The translations under genes were made by a program, and so were the position numbers. DNA of 64,000 bases from Sipunculus nudus (lineage: Eukaryota > Annelida > Sipuncula > Golfingiida > Sipunculidae): positions 45,904,401-45,968,400 of the forward strand of contig CM049317.1 in the NCBI GenBank assembly GCA_026874595.1, written 5' to 3'. Below are positions 47,535-58,733 of the stretch, in pieces (positions within the stretch are counted from its first letter, which is position 1; every line of letters begins with the position of its first letter). The notes under the pieces were generated by a model, which did no database searches, had not been told where the DNA came from, and was given only the letters and a program-made list of their open reading frames with translations.

Positions 47535-47819
47535 ATGCAAGCCTCCGCAATGTGTGGGTTGCGAAATGCCCTGAAAATTTTCTTGAGGCACCGTTCAAGA
47601 ATGCGTGAGTTATATTGTGAACAAGCACGAAGAAACAAAAACGAACGGGGATGGACGCATGCCCTCCTGCCGAAGGTTATGATAGAGATGTACCAGTATG
47701 TGAAATGGCAGCTTGCTTATTACATGTACTTGCTATTCGACGAAGTCAGCCCTGCGGTGCGAGGTGCAGTTTGCTACATGAAATTGTCAAGGATGCGAAC
47801 CTACCAAACGCGTATGTGA
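47535..47819 (+). CDS. hypothetical basic protein, 94 residues, single open frame
   Basis: It opens with an ATG overlapping an in-frame TGA stop and ends TGA after KLSRMRTYQTRM. It is rich in Arg, Lys, Tyr and Met and probably mostly helical (VMIEMYQYVKWQLAYYMYLL near residues 48-67). Base composition is more balanced than the flanks and codon choice looks plausible for a gene. There is no recognised domain, signal peptide or splice partner. It could be an isolated exon, a retained transposon fragment or chance. Confidence 0.3.
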   Translation: MQASAMCGLRNALKIFLRHRSRMRELYCEQARRNKNERGWTHALLPKVMIEMYQYVKWQLAYYMYLLFDEVSPAVRGAVCYMKLSRMRTYQTRM

Positions 47820-48880
47820 AGTGATTTGAAGTGAGATGCTCTGTTCATGTCATGCTGTGGTGCACGTATTTTTTGCTAGATAAATTGGCTCACAACTAGA
47901 TCTGAATAAATACAGAGTAAGAACATTCTGAGGGGTAAGTGTAGAGGTTAATCAAAACAACTTAATTTTCATTAGCAACCACAGATGGCGCTGCCAACAG
48001 GACCTGAGCCTGTCTCGGCAATCGTAGTCAGATGTGACCGTATCAAACAGTCACACCTGATCAGAGTACGTTTATTTAACACCACCAGAACTGCTAGTTT
48101 GTAATGTTCAACGTTACATTCAAATTTCACGCTATGAAATTGTTAGAATTAACAGTTTAGCATTTATCGTAACACAAATGTAGTTACAAAATATGATGAA
48201 AATACGGGAGCATTTTTAAATTATTACCACGCACGTACCCTGAATGCTATTCAAAACATATTTCAACCATGATCCCAAATTGGTAATTATATATATACAT
48301 ATATTTTTTTTGCTTGAAATCTTCTCATTTACAACAGGAAACTGTACCACTGCTGGCACAAGAAAACGGCAAGGAGAATGATATGTTGTGACTGTAATTC
48401 GGTTCATGGCATCATTCTAGAATGGGATTTTCTATTTTCCATTTCCCCTTTATCTGTTGCCCTCTGCGAGGTGCGGCCTCTTTTAAAAAGTTCCGTACAT
48501 TTACAGAAACCCTAGATATTCTCATGCTACATATTTATTTCAATGAGAATAATAGTTAATACCCTGCATTGGCAGTTTAGAAAAAAAAAAATCCCTTGAA
48601 TGATATAAGAAAAAAATATAAAATACCAGGGCCAATACCAACAGGTAATAACGCGACAGAATTTATACGAGACATCTCACTTGTTGATTGAACAAGAGTA
48701 AGATCAACAGGAGGGAGAGCTCTAAATTAAATTGCTGCATGCGCCATCTCTCTAGCCGCAGTCCCAAGTCTACCAAAATCACATGTTAAAAGAACTGCTC
48801 AGGAAAAGTTGCTTGTCATAAGGGTACTTGACTCTGTAATCTGGTGAAATACCGCGGTGTCATAAACCCGCCACGACCAG
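47820..48880. other. no gene recognised
   Basis: AT-rich. Short open frames only and no repeat structure noted. Confidence 0.4.
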
Positions 48881-48884
48881 CAGC

Positions 48885-49700
48885 GATCACCTACAAATCA
48901 GCGCGTATTTGACCCGTAGCGTGCAGTAATCATTTCGTGTCTCGAATTCTTCACTCGCAACTAATTTCCAGATCGATATTGAACTGGTCCGGATTTGATT
49001 AACACTGTTTAGTTGTTTTAATTGGAAGCCGGTACTGTGAAGAGGGGGTGAATTCCGACCCGGGCTGCTTGCAAATAAGACGGGGGCCAGACACCTTGAT
49101 CGATCGCAGCCACTAATGGAACGAAATCTTTCTTTGAAGCCAGCACAATATTGGTTGAAGACTTCATTAGTTTGTGGCCAGCTATGAAGGATCGTCCTTC
49201 CCCTCTGCAACGTAATCAGGAGCCTATGGTTTCGGGCGTCCCGTGTCAAACCAAAATTTGTTTTAGCGTCATCAGGGACTTAATATTGCGAGGCCAGAAC
49301 GGCGGAAGCCTGATTTATGCATCATTAAATTGGACAATTTTTCGTGATGTCACTGGACTCCGACGATATTTTGCACGTCATTATATAAGAAGCCCCACGG
49401 CCGGAAGTCTGAGGTACATAGGTTTAGCCGGAATGGTCACGAATTCAATCATAAATCACAGTTATAGCAAGACCATAGAAATATAATTTCATACTTTTCT
49501 TTTTATTTGGCGTGTTAAAACTGAAGTATTAATAGTTTGACGAAGAAACTGTTTCACTCTGACTACAGTACTATATAGATGAGCGGCCCGGACCGGACCA
49601 CATCCTGGTGGTTCTGTGAAGAGGGGGTGAATTCCGACCCTTGCGGCATGCAAATAAGGCGGGGGCCAGACACCTTGATCGATCGTAGCCATTAACGGCT
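48885..49700. promoter_or_regulatory. candidate conserved non-coding block with duplicated 82-bp element
   Basis: High-complexity sequence standing out from AT-rich flanks. It contains two copies (49035-49116 and 49614-49695) of an 82-bp element, CTGTGAAGAGGGGGTGAATT through TGCAAATAA and CCTTGATCGATCG. They have 7 differences and no indel. Between the copies are homeodomain/POU-like sites (TTATGCATCATTAAATTGG). Open frames occur on both strands (111 and 120 codons), which is typical of stop-poor non-coding DNA rather than evidence of a gene. Confidence 0.45.
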
Positions 49701-50880
49701 AAATAATAATTAATAAAAAATATCATTTAAGTTTATAAATATTTTATAAAACCTTTATATTTATAAATTTAAAAAAATATACAAGATAAAAAGATATGAT
49801 ACAATCTGACAGAAATAATGATACTAATTATGATAATAATAAATAAACAAGTTGACTCCATCAATCCACTTTAAAGACCCTTAAAATTCTAAAATAACTA
49901 GAATATTTGGCTCGAAACAAAACTTCTGTCAGTGGTTCTAATAGATTTAAAGTGGTGAAGGAGTCTATACTTATAAACTTCCTATACTTCCTATACTTCC
50001 TATATATATTATGAGTCATAATATAATAGATAGTATGGTATGACCGTTTTTTTATTGTTTTTTTTTTTTAACTGATTCATTCGTAGTATTTTTAAGAACA
50101 CTGGGGATATGAAGACTTTATTACAAATAGGGATTCAAGCGCCTGTGTACATTTTAAGAAATGTATAACAAAAATGAAAAATATAGTATATGCATATATG
50201 TAATATATATAAATATGTGTGTGTATATACATATTTTCCCGGATTATGAAATTTAAGGAGATAAAGAATAGAAAAAACGTGGTATGCCAACAGCGATTTA
50301 CGGAAACAAACACACACACACACACTGAAACCTACAACGCTTGCTGTGTCATGATGTTTCTCTGTTTCTGAAATTTTAAGATGTATTTGGATTTCCTTCT
50401 CCTGAAATAATCCACATGCATTGCCGCCGGCCAGATCTGTTCCTGTAGATCTGACAGATAGGGGTGGAGTTGGTTTTAATATTTGTTTAAAGCAGTTTAT
50501 TTACTATCGGCACTGCAAGATGAAATTCAATACTCTATAAAGCAAGTTTGAAAAAGTTTACTGATATATCAATCGGAATCATTCCAATAACAATTTCAAA
50601 AGTATATCCCTACGTCTTGTGATGTATGGTTCATGCATAAAACGCACAGAACAACATTTGCCAGATACAGGTCGGAATTCGCCTTCACGTCATCTGTTAA
50701 AGTGTCGATACAAACATTGTTGTAAGTCTATTGCTGACACAAAGAGCGATTAAACGGCGGTTCACTTTGTACGTAAATTTCATGCTGCATTTTTTTTCAC
50801 TGGCTAATCATTAACATGTATGTACATATACCTTGATAAACATAAAAATTAATTACGTAAGGCGCAGAAAGCTTGGTAAT
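49701..50880. other. no gene; AT-rich with short CA/TATA runs
   Basis: CTTCCTATA is repeated at about 49977-50005 and a short (CA)n sits at 50308-50325. Nothing else recognised. Confidence 0.4.
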
Positions 50881-50940
50881 TCAGTTGCGGATCCAGGATT
50901 TTTCCAAACGGGGCGGGGGGGGGGGGCACAAGGGTAAGAA
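50881..50940. mobile_element. GCGGATCCAGG-family terminus with G run
   Basis: CAGTTGCGGATCCAGGATTT followed by a 12-G run. The other end was not located; a C run at 51313-51322 may belong to it. Confidence 0.5.
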
Positions 50941-51699
50941 AAAATGTTTACCCCACGCGGCATGTCAAATAGGAACATCAAATGTCTCAAGCTAATAGAG
51001 CAAGGCCACGTGTTCAGTTGCCCACATCCTAAATAATGCCACTCTTAAGCCAGGGGCACGAAAAAAGGATATGTCGGCCCAAATGAAGGTACAAAAATGA
51101 AATAAAAATTATCAACTACATGTTGATATATAAAAGGTAAAAATACATGTTGTAATAAAAAAAGGACTTCACGTATAACGGTCTAATGACTAAGAGGTGA
51201 ACGTTTTCAGCCGCTATAGGTTGCTTTGAGTTCTCTTAAAAGAGAGAAAGGCTAAAACAGTTGGATATTATAGGAGATATACATGAAATAAATTGATCTC
51301 ATACGAATTGATCCCCCCCCCCAATGGAAAGCTTTAAGGGGGCCACGTGCCTAAGAATTTGATTGTTCTCACCGAGCTACACGTATCTTGTCATGATGTT
51401 AAACAGGAGAACAAGGTAGGATGCTACATGTGGGTGATGAAGTTGCAGGCTGTATTTATTATATATGGAAACCGCATATTATGTGTTACCCCACACCCAT
51501 ATCTTACCAATATGACTGTTGTGGCAATATTGACAGGATCTGACACTTACAAACGCACACTGCTCATGTTTTCTTAATTAATTTTTTATAAAGTTTTAGT
51601 AGATTTAGCACGGTTAATGCTGCGCCAAATGAGGTAAAAACTCGTTTGATCAAACTAGTTTTCTCTTTCTTTTTCAAAAGTTGGCAGAAGAGATACGTG

Positions 51700-52250
51700 T
51701 TTTATCCGCGATTCCAAAATTAAGCCCTGAAAGCGCTTGATAGGAAGGACCATTCATAAACCATTAAGCCGTTCTTTTATACCACTCTCTTTCCGATATA
51801 GATAATGATTCGTCTGTCCACGCAATTAAGCCAGACGTTACCAGACAGATGCCGAGAGAACCGTCTGTCCACCCCAGTAAACTCCAACAATGGCAGCTCT
51901 GATTTGCTGGAAATGTATTTTCTGTTTCGTTGTTTTGCATGAGATCATCTTTAGAGAGTATGATTGCTACCAACAGGGCTGTGTTGGGAGGGTTTCCTGA
52001 CAGGCTATTACATGTGCCCAAGGAGGGACCCGCCCAGATCCCGGTCTATCCTCCAACAACATAATTGAAAATCGGAGAGATTGCTTCACGCTCGTGACAG
52101 CGTAACCTATATTTCGCTTCCAGTCAGTTAATTATAAAAAGCCCAGCGTTCACATCCGTGATGCGGGACAAAAGTTCATAAAGTCAAATACGGCTGCGGA
52201 GCACAAGATTACGCGATGGGGGAGGTTCGGACTTTATTCCTCAAGTATTT
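51700..52250. promoter_or_regulatory. candidate conserved non-coding block
   Basis: High-complexity stretch with homeodomain-like sites (ACGCAATTAAGCC near 51818, GTTAATTATAAAAAGCCC near 52126) and CCGTCTGTCCAC / TTCGTCTGTCCAC repeated 50 bp apart. No ORF or splice evidence. Regulatory function is inferred from texture and position only. Confidence 0.35.
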
Positions 52251-52720
52251 ATTATCAGTTTATTTACAGCGAAGGTTTCTTACGTCGCACCCAGTAGAGT
52301 TTCTGTGTACATTTAATATGTTAATGTATGGGGTTGTATTAAAGCTGCGTGAATTCGAATCCTGATAATGATACAGAAAAATTTCTTTCAATTTTCCTCG
52401 TTCATTAAAATATTTAAAACTTACTTTAAAATGACAATAAATGCTAATAACATACTGATGCAACTGTATTGGTTTAACACACAAAATTCATCATGTGGCG
52501 ATATATTCATATGAGACGGGGCAAGCTAACACCAGTGTATTCAACAGGTCAGGTCGTGTTAAAATGGTAGCCTCATAGAATAAGAGGATATGGTCAGGGA
52601 AATGTAGTTAATAACATTAATAATGTTGTGTTATCATTATCATTAGTTGTGTTGATCGGTAGATCGGTTTGTATATGTATCAAATAGTGGAACTTACTGG
52701 GTTATGGATTGTTATGATTT
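52251..52720. other. no gene recognised
   Basis: AT-rich; nothing seen. Confidence 0.4.
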
Positions 52721-52727
52721 GCCGACG

Positions 52728-52860
52728 GAAGATTCCGGAGGTCTAGAAGCTTCTGGGAGGCTTAGCTGGTAATTTCTATGTAGAAGAAGTATGTAGATAT
52801 TTACGGAACATTCGTTGTCCAGAACTTTCCCAAAGTTTCTTTGCAAGAGGGATATATAAA
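52728..52860 (+). promoter_or_regulatory. heat-shock-type promoter: four HSE cores plus TATA box
   Basis: Four GAAnnTTC cores (heat shock factor site, nGAAnnTTCn) occur in 102 bp: GAAGATTC 52728, GAAGCTTC 52746, GAACATTC 52806 and GAACTTTC 52822. A TATA box, TATATAAA, follows at 52853-52860. Spacing and order match heat-shock gene promoters. The expected start is near 52885. No heat-shock protein ORF follows, so this may drive a non-coding RNA or be the promoter of a solo LTR. Confidence 0.5.
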
Positions 52861-53191
52861 GGCGTGTCCAAGGCCGCGGGGAGAGAGTCAGGCGGAAGTC
52901 TTTGTAGCCAGACCTGTTGTGAGTTGTAGATTGGCACCGAGCGGGGTGTGTTGTCAAATTGTCTACATTTTTCATACTTCTTGTTTCTTATTTGCAATAT
53001 GAATGTTTGAATTAAATTCTGGCCAGGCTCCCTATATCTCTTATCACTCTATTATAGACGAGGGACCCTGAGTCTGTCCTGCTGGCGAGTTTCGTCTTTA
53101 AAAGTACAGGTAACCGGAGGAGATGTCTCCAGGGGAAGAGTTAGACCCAGTGGCGTCAATTTATCTTGCAGAGTAGGAAGAAGGACTCGTA

Positions 53192-53192
<1 letters not shown>

Positions 53193-53225
<33 letters not shown>

Positions 53226-53226
53226 C

Positions 53227-53289
<63 letters not shown>

Positions 53290-53300
53290 TATATATATAC
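53193..53300. repeat. compound (AC)n(TC)n(AC)n(AT)n microsatellite
   Basis: AC run 53193-53222, then TC run about 53226-53270, then AC run 53271-53288, then a short AT run. Confidence 0.95.
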
Positions 53301-53509
53301 TCTTTTTAGCGACTGAATGACATTTCAAATAAATATACTTAATCACGTCAAATATATTACAATTGAGTATAAGGTTTAAAAAAAAAAGTATTATATTTCC
53401 AGTATATTAATTCTAAACCATTTTTCTTATAGCAAACTCAAGTCCATAATTTTATTTATTACTGTATTTCATGTGCAGTATATAAATAATGTTCTTTGAA
53501 TAGTGTGTG

Positions 53510-53620
53510 TGTGAGGGGGGGGGGGGATAACATTGACCATGCCCCCTTGCTAAAAGGTGGGACGGGTGATAGGCCTATATACCCCCAACCCCCCCCCCCC
53601 CCCTTACATGGACGCCCTGA
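53510..53620. repeat. facing G-run and C-run, GCGGATCC-like element interior
   Basis: A G run (53515-53526) and a C run (about 53588-53604) about 60 bp apart, followed by ATGGACGCCCTG. Similar to the interiors of the GCGGATCC-family copies. Confidence 0.45.
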
Positions 53621-53825
53621 TTTGACCCTTTCTGTAAAGGACCCTTACATAATTTCTACAGGCATGAATTTCTTAACAGAATAGGGACTTGGCGATTTCT
53701 CTGCCTTTATGACTGTCATCTCTTCAAACAGGTCACCATCTAAAGATGTACGTGACGCAGTAGCTTGTGATAAATAAGAACAGTTTTACCTAATATGCAG
53801 CTTCCATTTTGGTTTGTCTTTGAAA

Positions 53826-54190
53826 AGCCGGCCTCGGGCCCATATTCTGATTTTTATATTGTCGGCCGATTTGTTTAACCGGCCGGCTAAATCTACAAGT
53901 CTCCCTAGCCGCTGAGTGCCCGCACGTCTACCGATTTTTCCTGCAGATCAACAGATTTCTCCGGTCATTTTGGTCACTTTTATTTCATTGGGATCAGAAA
54001 TGATTAAAAGAAGAAAAGGTAGGTTGTGTATCAGCCGAATTTTTCGGTTCATCATCTTCCGAATATTCCGGACTGATTTCTAAAAGATCCAGCCAGCAGC
54101 ATCCTTACATCTCAAATCCTACCAATTTTTATGCCGGCAAAAATCGGTCGAAAAAACGGTAAATTGCAGGCCGGATTTAAGCAGATTTTG
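53826..54190. repeat. possible MITE with GCCGGCCT ends
   Basis: AAAGCCGGCCTC near 53824 and GCAGGCCGGATTT near 54166 are approximate inverted repeats. The interior has repeated AATCGG/CCGATTTT and AATTTTTCGG motifs. No target-site duplication was established. Confidence 0.4.
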
Positions 54191-54214
54191 TATTTACATA
54201 TAAATAATAAAAGT

Positions 54215-54390
54215 GGAAGGAGTAGTTAAGAGCGCGGCAGGATGAGGCGTGGGTGTGGTCGTGCTGGAGGCGACCATTAGGGTACCAGGCGGATTAACAG
54301 ACAGCTTTTATCGTTTAAACCTGATCGATCACAAGCTGGTGTCTTCTCACGCTTCTTGGACCCATGGTCCTACTCTCCAACGTTAGTCAT
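54215..54390. promoter_or_regulatory. candidate conserved non-coding block
   Basis: High-complexity GC-richer stretch (GCGGATTAACAGACAGCTTT and TAAACCTGATCGATCACAAG) between an element and a TA microsatellite. No ORF. Confidence 0.3.
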
Positions 54391-54395
54391 CAGAT

Positions 54396-54396
<1 letters not shown>

Positions 54397-54447
<51 letters not shown>
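54397..54447. repeat. (AT)n microsatellite
   Basis: Uninterrupted AT run. Confidence 0.9.
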
Positions 54448-54450
<3 letters not shown>

Positions 54451-54689
54451 TAAAACATTTACGCATACATTATTTTACATATTATGAACAAGTTAATTGC
54501 GTTCAGATTTAAATGTATATATTGTAATGCTCGTATAGTATCTGTATCCTTTTAACTGTGCATGCATTATTTGAATCATCAGAGCAAGTCTAGTTAGTAA
54601 TTATAATAATAATATTAATATAATTCGGGTGTAAGGTGCAGAGCGACCTTTCAGGAAAAATTTATTGTATATATTACAAACAAGTGACT

Positions 54690-54930
54690 AACAAGCAGAC
54701 CACTGAGGGCGGGCGTGAGTGCGGTGTATAATGCCGAGGCTGACAGCTGGGCTGTGTGACGTCCCAGCTGGCTATCGACCTGAGACAGCCCGGGAGTCGG
54801 AGTGACAGCCACCAGCACGGCGGATTATTCCTGCTTTTATTAAACCTCAGCGCTCAATATATAAAACCAGCCAATACCGGGCCATCAAGGTCGGTTACAG
54901 CTCCCCTATATCAAATCGTGTGCCGTCTTG
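54690..54930. promoter_or_regulatory. candidate conserved non-coding block
   Basis: GC-richer, with TGACGTCCCAGCTGGC near 54759, GGCGGATTATTCCTGC near 54820 (Otx/bicoid-type GGATTA) and a Hox-type CTTTTATTAAACC near 54833. Open frames here have no recognised product. Confidence 0.35.
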
Positions 54931-55130
54931 TTTTCATGCAATGCTATCAATATATCCGTCATTTCAAGACTTGCATCTCGAGACTGATTTTATTTCAATG
55001 ATGCATCTGTCGATATTTCACACATATACGGCTTCCTGCCGCGTCCCCACTTTACACCATAGTTTATCATTTTGTTGTGTTAAACTTTGTATGTTCCCAT
55101 TTCTCAGTGTACAGGCTTTACTATACTGAG

Positions 55131-55570
55131 GTATGAAGCTGCTGGAACCCGAAAGCACCGGATTCCACCATCTATGTTAATATTTTAATATGAATTATTT
55201 TAACTCATGATTATTGGTGCAAGATGATTTGAAAAAAAAGACAAGTTATAACTTTAAGCTTAACTAATTTACTCTAATTATTTATATAAGGTTTGAATTG
55301 CCGTGCTAGTCTGTATATATGAGCAGCCCCCGAAAGCTTGTGACAAGAGTGACAACACTAGCTAGTCTACATAAAGGTATCATATATCTACTTCACTTAT
55401 TCTAATTTTTTACTTTCTCTTGGTACAAAATTATGATTCCACACACATAGAGCATAATGCAAACGCCACATTATACAATAATGAAGTATAGTGACGTATC
55501 AGAAACTTTTTTTATGAAGCTTGAGAAGGCGTCCGCGAGGCGGTATTCACCCATGTATACGCATGTATAC
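55131..55570. other. no gene recognised
   Basis: AT-rich; nothing seen. Confidence 0.4.
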
Positions 55571-55574
55571 GCAT

Positions 55575-55740
55575 ATAAGATAAGATAAGATAAGATAAGA
55601 TAAGATAAGATAACATTTATTAGCCTTCAGTTCCAGGAATTTGTTGTTGACTTCCAATTCATTACATAAAAAATAAATAAGTAAATAGATAGATAAATAC
55701 ATAAAAATAATACATAAAAATACATAAAAATCACACATAA
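55575..55740 (-). mobile_element. non-LTR retrotransposon 3' tail with (TTATC)n
   Basis: A run of eight AAGAT/GATAA pentamers (55576-55613) is followed by ACATTTATTAGCC and an A-rich TACATAAAAA repeat. Read on the minus strand this is a LINE-like 3' end finishing in (TTATC)n. Only the tail is present. Confidence 0.45.
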
Positions 55741-56285
55741 CATATTGACTATGCATGTTATGACGGACATATGGAAACACCACAGTTACTTAATCATAAG
55801 CCGATTTTATTTTCAAGCATATATGCTAGCATGGAAACACAGCTTGTGTCAATTGTTTTCCTGTCACAATTGACCTATCCATGAACTCCATGCGACCTTA
55901 ATCGCATATTCATTCAATGAATAAACATAAGCATGAACTAAGGAGAAACCAATCAGGTGACCTTAAACATTGTAAAGCGTCAATCATCTGACAAAAAAAC
56001 AAAATTTTGCATAATTTGACAGAGCTCTGTCAAACAGAACACGTGTAGTCTGTAAATACTACCAGTACCCATGTCGTCATGTTTTCCGGGATATTTTATT
56101 ATACGAAGGAGACAGTATAAAAAGTTTCTATGTTATAGGTTGCGGGAGCCATTCCTCCGACTACCGAGTCAATAATAATGTCTTACCTGGCACATAATTC
56201 GTATGGGACAAATAGTCCAATATATATTGCAACAGTTCATATATGACTGCGATATAGTAAACAATGGTCAGGTGATATCAGTTGA

Positions 56286-56333
56286 TGACGTCAGTCTATA
56301 CGACGTCATGCGCCATCGTCCTTTATGACGTCA
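56286..56333. promoter_or_regulatory. cluster of three cAMP response elements
   Basis: Palindromic TGACGTCA at 56286-56293 and 56326-56333, with CGACGTCA (7 of 8) at 56301-56308. CREB/ATF sites at this density suggest an enhancer or promoter. No adjacent gene was identified in the window. Confidence 0.5.
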
Positions 56334-56659
56334 TTATTATGTTATAATCAGCTCTCGCTACCATGGGCATGGAAGTCCATATGTGTAGGAGCGTTTTGGG
56401 GGCTCATCATAATAATAAGTTAAAAGGGCGGAGCATTTAGGCTGTGTTGGATAGGTCAATTGAACATTAGCTCTGTTGTGATCTAACATGATTAAACAGT
56501 TTAGACTAAGTGAGAAAGATGAGACTGATTTCCCTTGGAGTGAGAGTAAGAGTTTAGGGATAATTCCCTAAGTCTCACGCTGTCAATCTAGGTGTCCTTA
56601 ATCAAATCACCCAAGAAAATGAACGTAGGATACTAAGGAAACAATAATATATAAATATA

Positions 56660-56663
<4 letters not shown>

Positions 56664-56703
<40 letters not shown>
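56664..56703. repeat. (AT)n microsatellite
   Basis: Uninterrupted AT run. Confidence 0.9.
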
Positions 56704-56707
<4 letters not shown>

Positions 56708-56709
56708 GT

Positions 56710-57234
56710 GCAACAGAAGGAACAAATAATGATTTGTATATTCAACTAGAACTTCGATGAGATGTACATGTGGCTCGTCTTCTCAATTAGTAACCGATGG
56801 TCAAAACGTAAAATTAGTTTTCCTTCCACTGGCAATACCAAGATGTATTCTTTATATAATTGCATACATATAATGAAAAATTTTAGCGAATATCGATGTT
56901 AAATTTGACAAAAGCATCCGTGTAATATAACGAATGACAAGATTAACACAACTAAGCCATGTTGCATTGACATTAATAAACAATAAATAATAAATATTTA
57001 TCACAATTTTTTTTTGGTCATCCTTGCGAGGCCAAGTATTTTCATAAACGTCCTCACATACGTATTACATTAATACAGGAGGATTTTTTATCTGCCTTAT
57101 CTTTTGCTTAGCTTCCAAGAGTCTGAGTTATCCTTTATAAATATCTAAAATTTCGAATATCCTCAATGATGTTAGCCGTGTTATGCAAAGATTCTTAATG
57201 TCTTAAAAGGGCCCAATCATCTATCTGACCTTTA
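56710..57234. other. no gene recognised
   Basis: AT-rich; nothing seen. Confidence 0.4.
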
Positions 57235-57660
57235 TAAACTAAAGGTAATCTCTTGGGGCTTTGATACAAATAGGCCAGAAAACATGTAAATCACCGCACA
57301 CAGCTGCTTGATTTGTTTATATCAACGTGTTTATGATATGTGGGGGCCCGCCAAAATAATAAAAAAAAATCAACAAAGGCATCTGGCAGGAAGTCGGATA
57401 AGCAAGAGCTTTACAAATGGCGTTTTGCAACATGTGACCTTTCTACCTCTACGTATATGCAACCTACCACCTTAGGTTACATATTTTTTCCCGTTTGTCA
57501 ACATTGCCATGTTTACAAACTTGTTGTTGATAAACAAATTCATACATCCTTCACGAAGGCCTTATAAGAATTTTTCCACAACCAAAATTCCCTTTCTGGA
57601 GTAGATCATTTATTTATACACAGCGGAAGCCATAAATCACATAAATTCTTTAGATGAATG
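57235..57660 (+). repeat. about 0.4 kb dispersed repeat, copy B
   Basis: Shares its block order with 30245-30655: ACAAATAGGCCAGAAAA, GCCCGCCAAAATAAT, GCAACCTACCACCTTAGGTTAC, TTTGTCAACATT and GCCATAAATCACATAAATTC. Confidence 0.7.
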
Positions 57661-57759
57661 GGCGGCTTTAAATGACGGTAGTCTTGTTATTCAAACAACT
57701 TCTGATCGTAACAATCAAAGTTTCAATGCTTCCATATGTAAACAAGGAAAATAAATATT

Positions 57760-57845
57760 CAGTAAAACCTCGAAACGTCTACCAGCAACGGGACCTCGAT
57801 TAAATGGTCACACTTCCGAGGTGGTCCTCTAAGCGAGGTCTTATA
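57760..57845. mobile_element. pogo/Tigger-like terminal fragment
   Basis: Begins CAGTAAAACCTCG and repeats GACCTCGATTAAA / CCGAGGTGGTC / GCGAGGTC. CAGTNNAACCTCGATA-type ends are typical of pogo-like elements (family knowledge). The opposite end was not found. Confidence 0.4.
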
Positions 57846-58407
57846 TAATGAGATAAAAAGAATCGGGACCGTATATATTTATGCGTGTGTGTATGTGTGT
57901 AGTATACTATCCTGCTAGATGCAATTAATAAAAAAAGAGGAATCTTTCAGAATTTCTATAATAATTAAATGAGAAGGAAAGTGAATGATCTATACTGTAA
58001 CGGGTTAGTACGGTTATAAGAAATCATAACCTCTTGCAGTTATGTTTCAGCGGGTCTGTTTGCATGTTCTATGTGCTAAGGAGAATTACGCTAAAACTAC
58101 GAAATTAGTGTCCTCGAAATTTAATATCGACGGATTGAACAAGATCTTCGGCCAGGGAAGACTCTGCAAGATTTTATTGTGGATCAAACCAGCAGGACGG
58201 TTTTGCCTTGACGAAGGTATCAGCTCCACCTAGTGCTGTCCTAGTTCATTTTGTTACTGAATGTGTTACACAAGCACACAATTGGAACGCTCTTTGTAAA
58301 AAGGGCAAATACAAATTTCTCGGCCGTTTATTCCAATATGCGGACACCAAAAGAATTGACGGTGAGTGTTAAATGTGTAAAAAAATCCTTCCAAATCCGA
58401 GTCGTCT
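57846..58407. other. no gene recognised
   Basis: Two short open frames (58042-58233 and 58251-58445) have no recognised motif or splice support. Confidence 0.35.
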
Positions 58408-58733
58408 TAATTATTTATGAGACATCACAACCAAACGGGACTTGATGAACATTCACTTGACTCAAACGCGTGTTTCTTCAGCAAGTTTCTCACGTAGATA
58501 AACTGAGGCACTTTCTTTTGAAAGCCTTGAAACTCTTGATCTATATATCCCCAGCCCCCCCCCCCCCCCCATAATTATTTATGAGACACCACTACCAACT
58601 TGGACTTGATGAACACTCATTTGCTCCAAACGCCATGTTTCACACGTAGATACAATAAGACACTTTCTTTTGAAAAGCCTTGAAACTCTGGATCTATATA
58701 GCCCCCTCCCCCACCCCATCCCCAATCCGCGAA
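58408..58733. repeat. tandem duplication of about 165 bp
   Basis: TAATTATTTATGAGACATCA and the following sequence at 58408-58570 recur at 58572-58733. Each copy ends in ATCTATATAnCCCC plus a C-rich run. Diverged by scattered substitutions and small indels. Confidence 0.85.

Noticed and set aside
48887-49486. Overlapping 120- and 111-codon ORFs on opposite strands
   Set aside because: No recognised domain. Both cover the duplicated 82-bp element region, whose stop-poor composition explains them; the regulatory reading fits better.
52709-53610. Complete solo LTR
   Set aside because: TGTTATGA resembles an LTR start, but the best end (TTACA|TGGAC against flank TGGAT) is imperfect and would include large microsatellites, so only the promoter block is reported.
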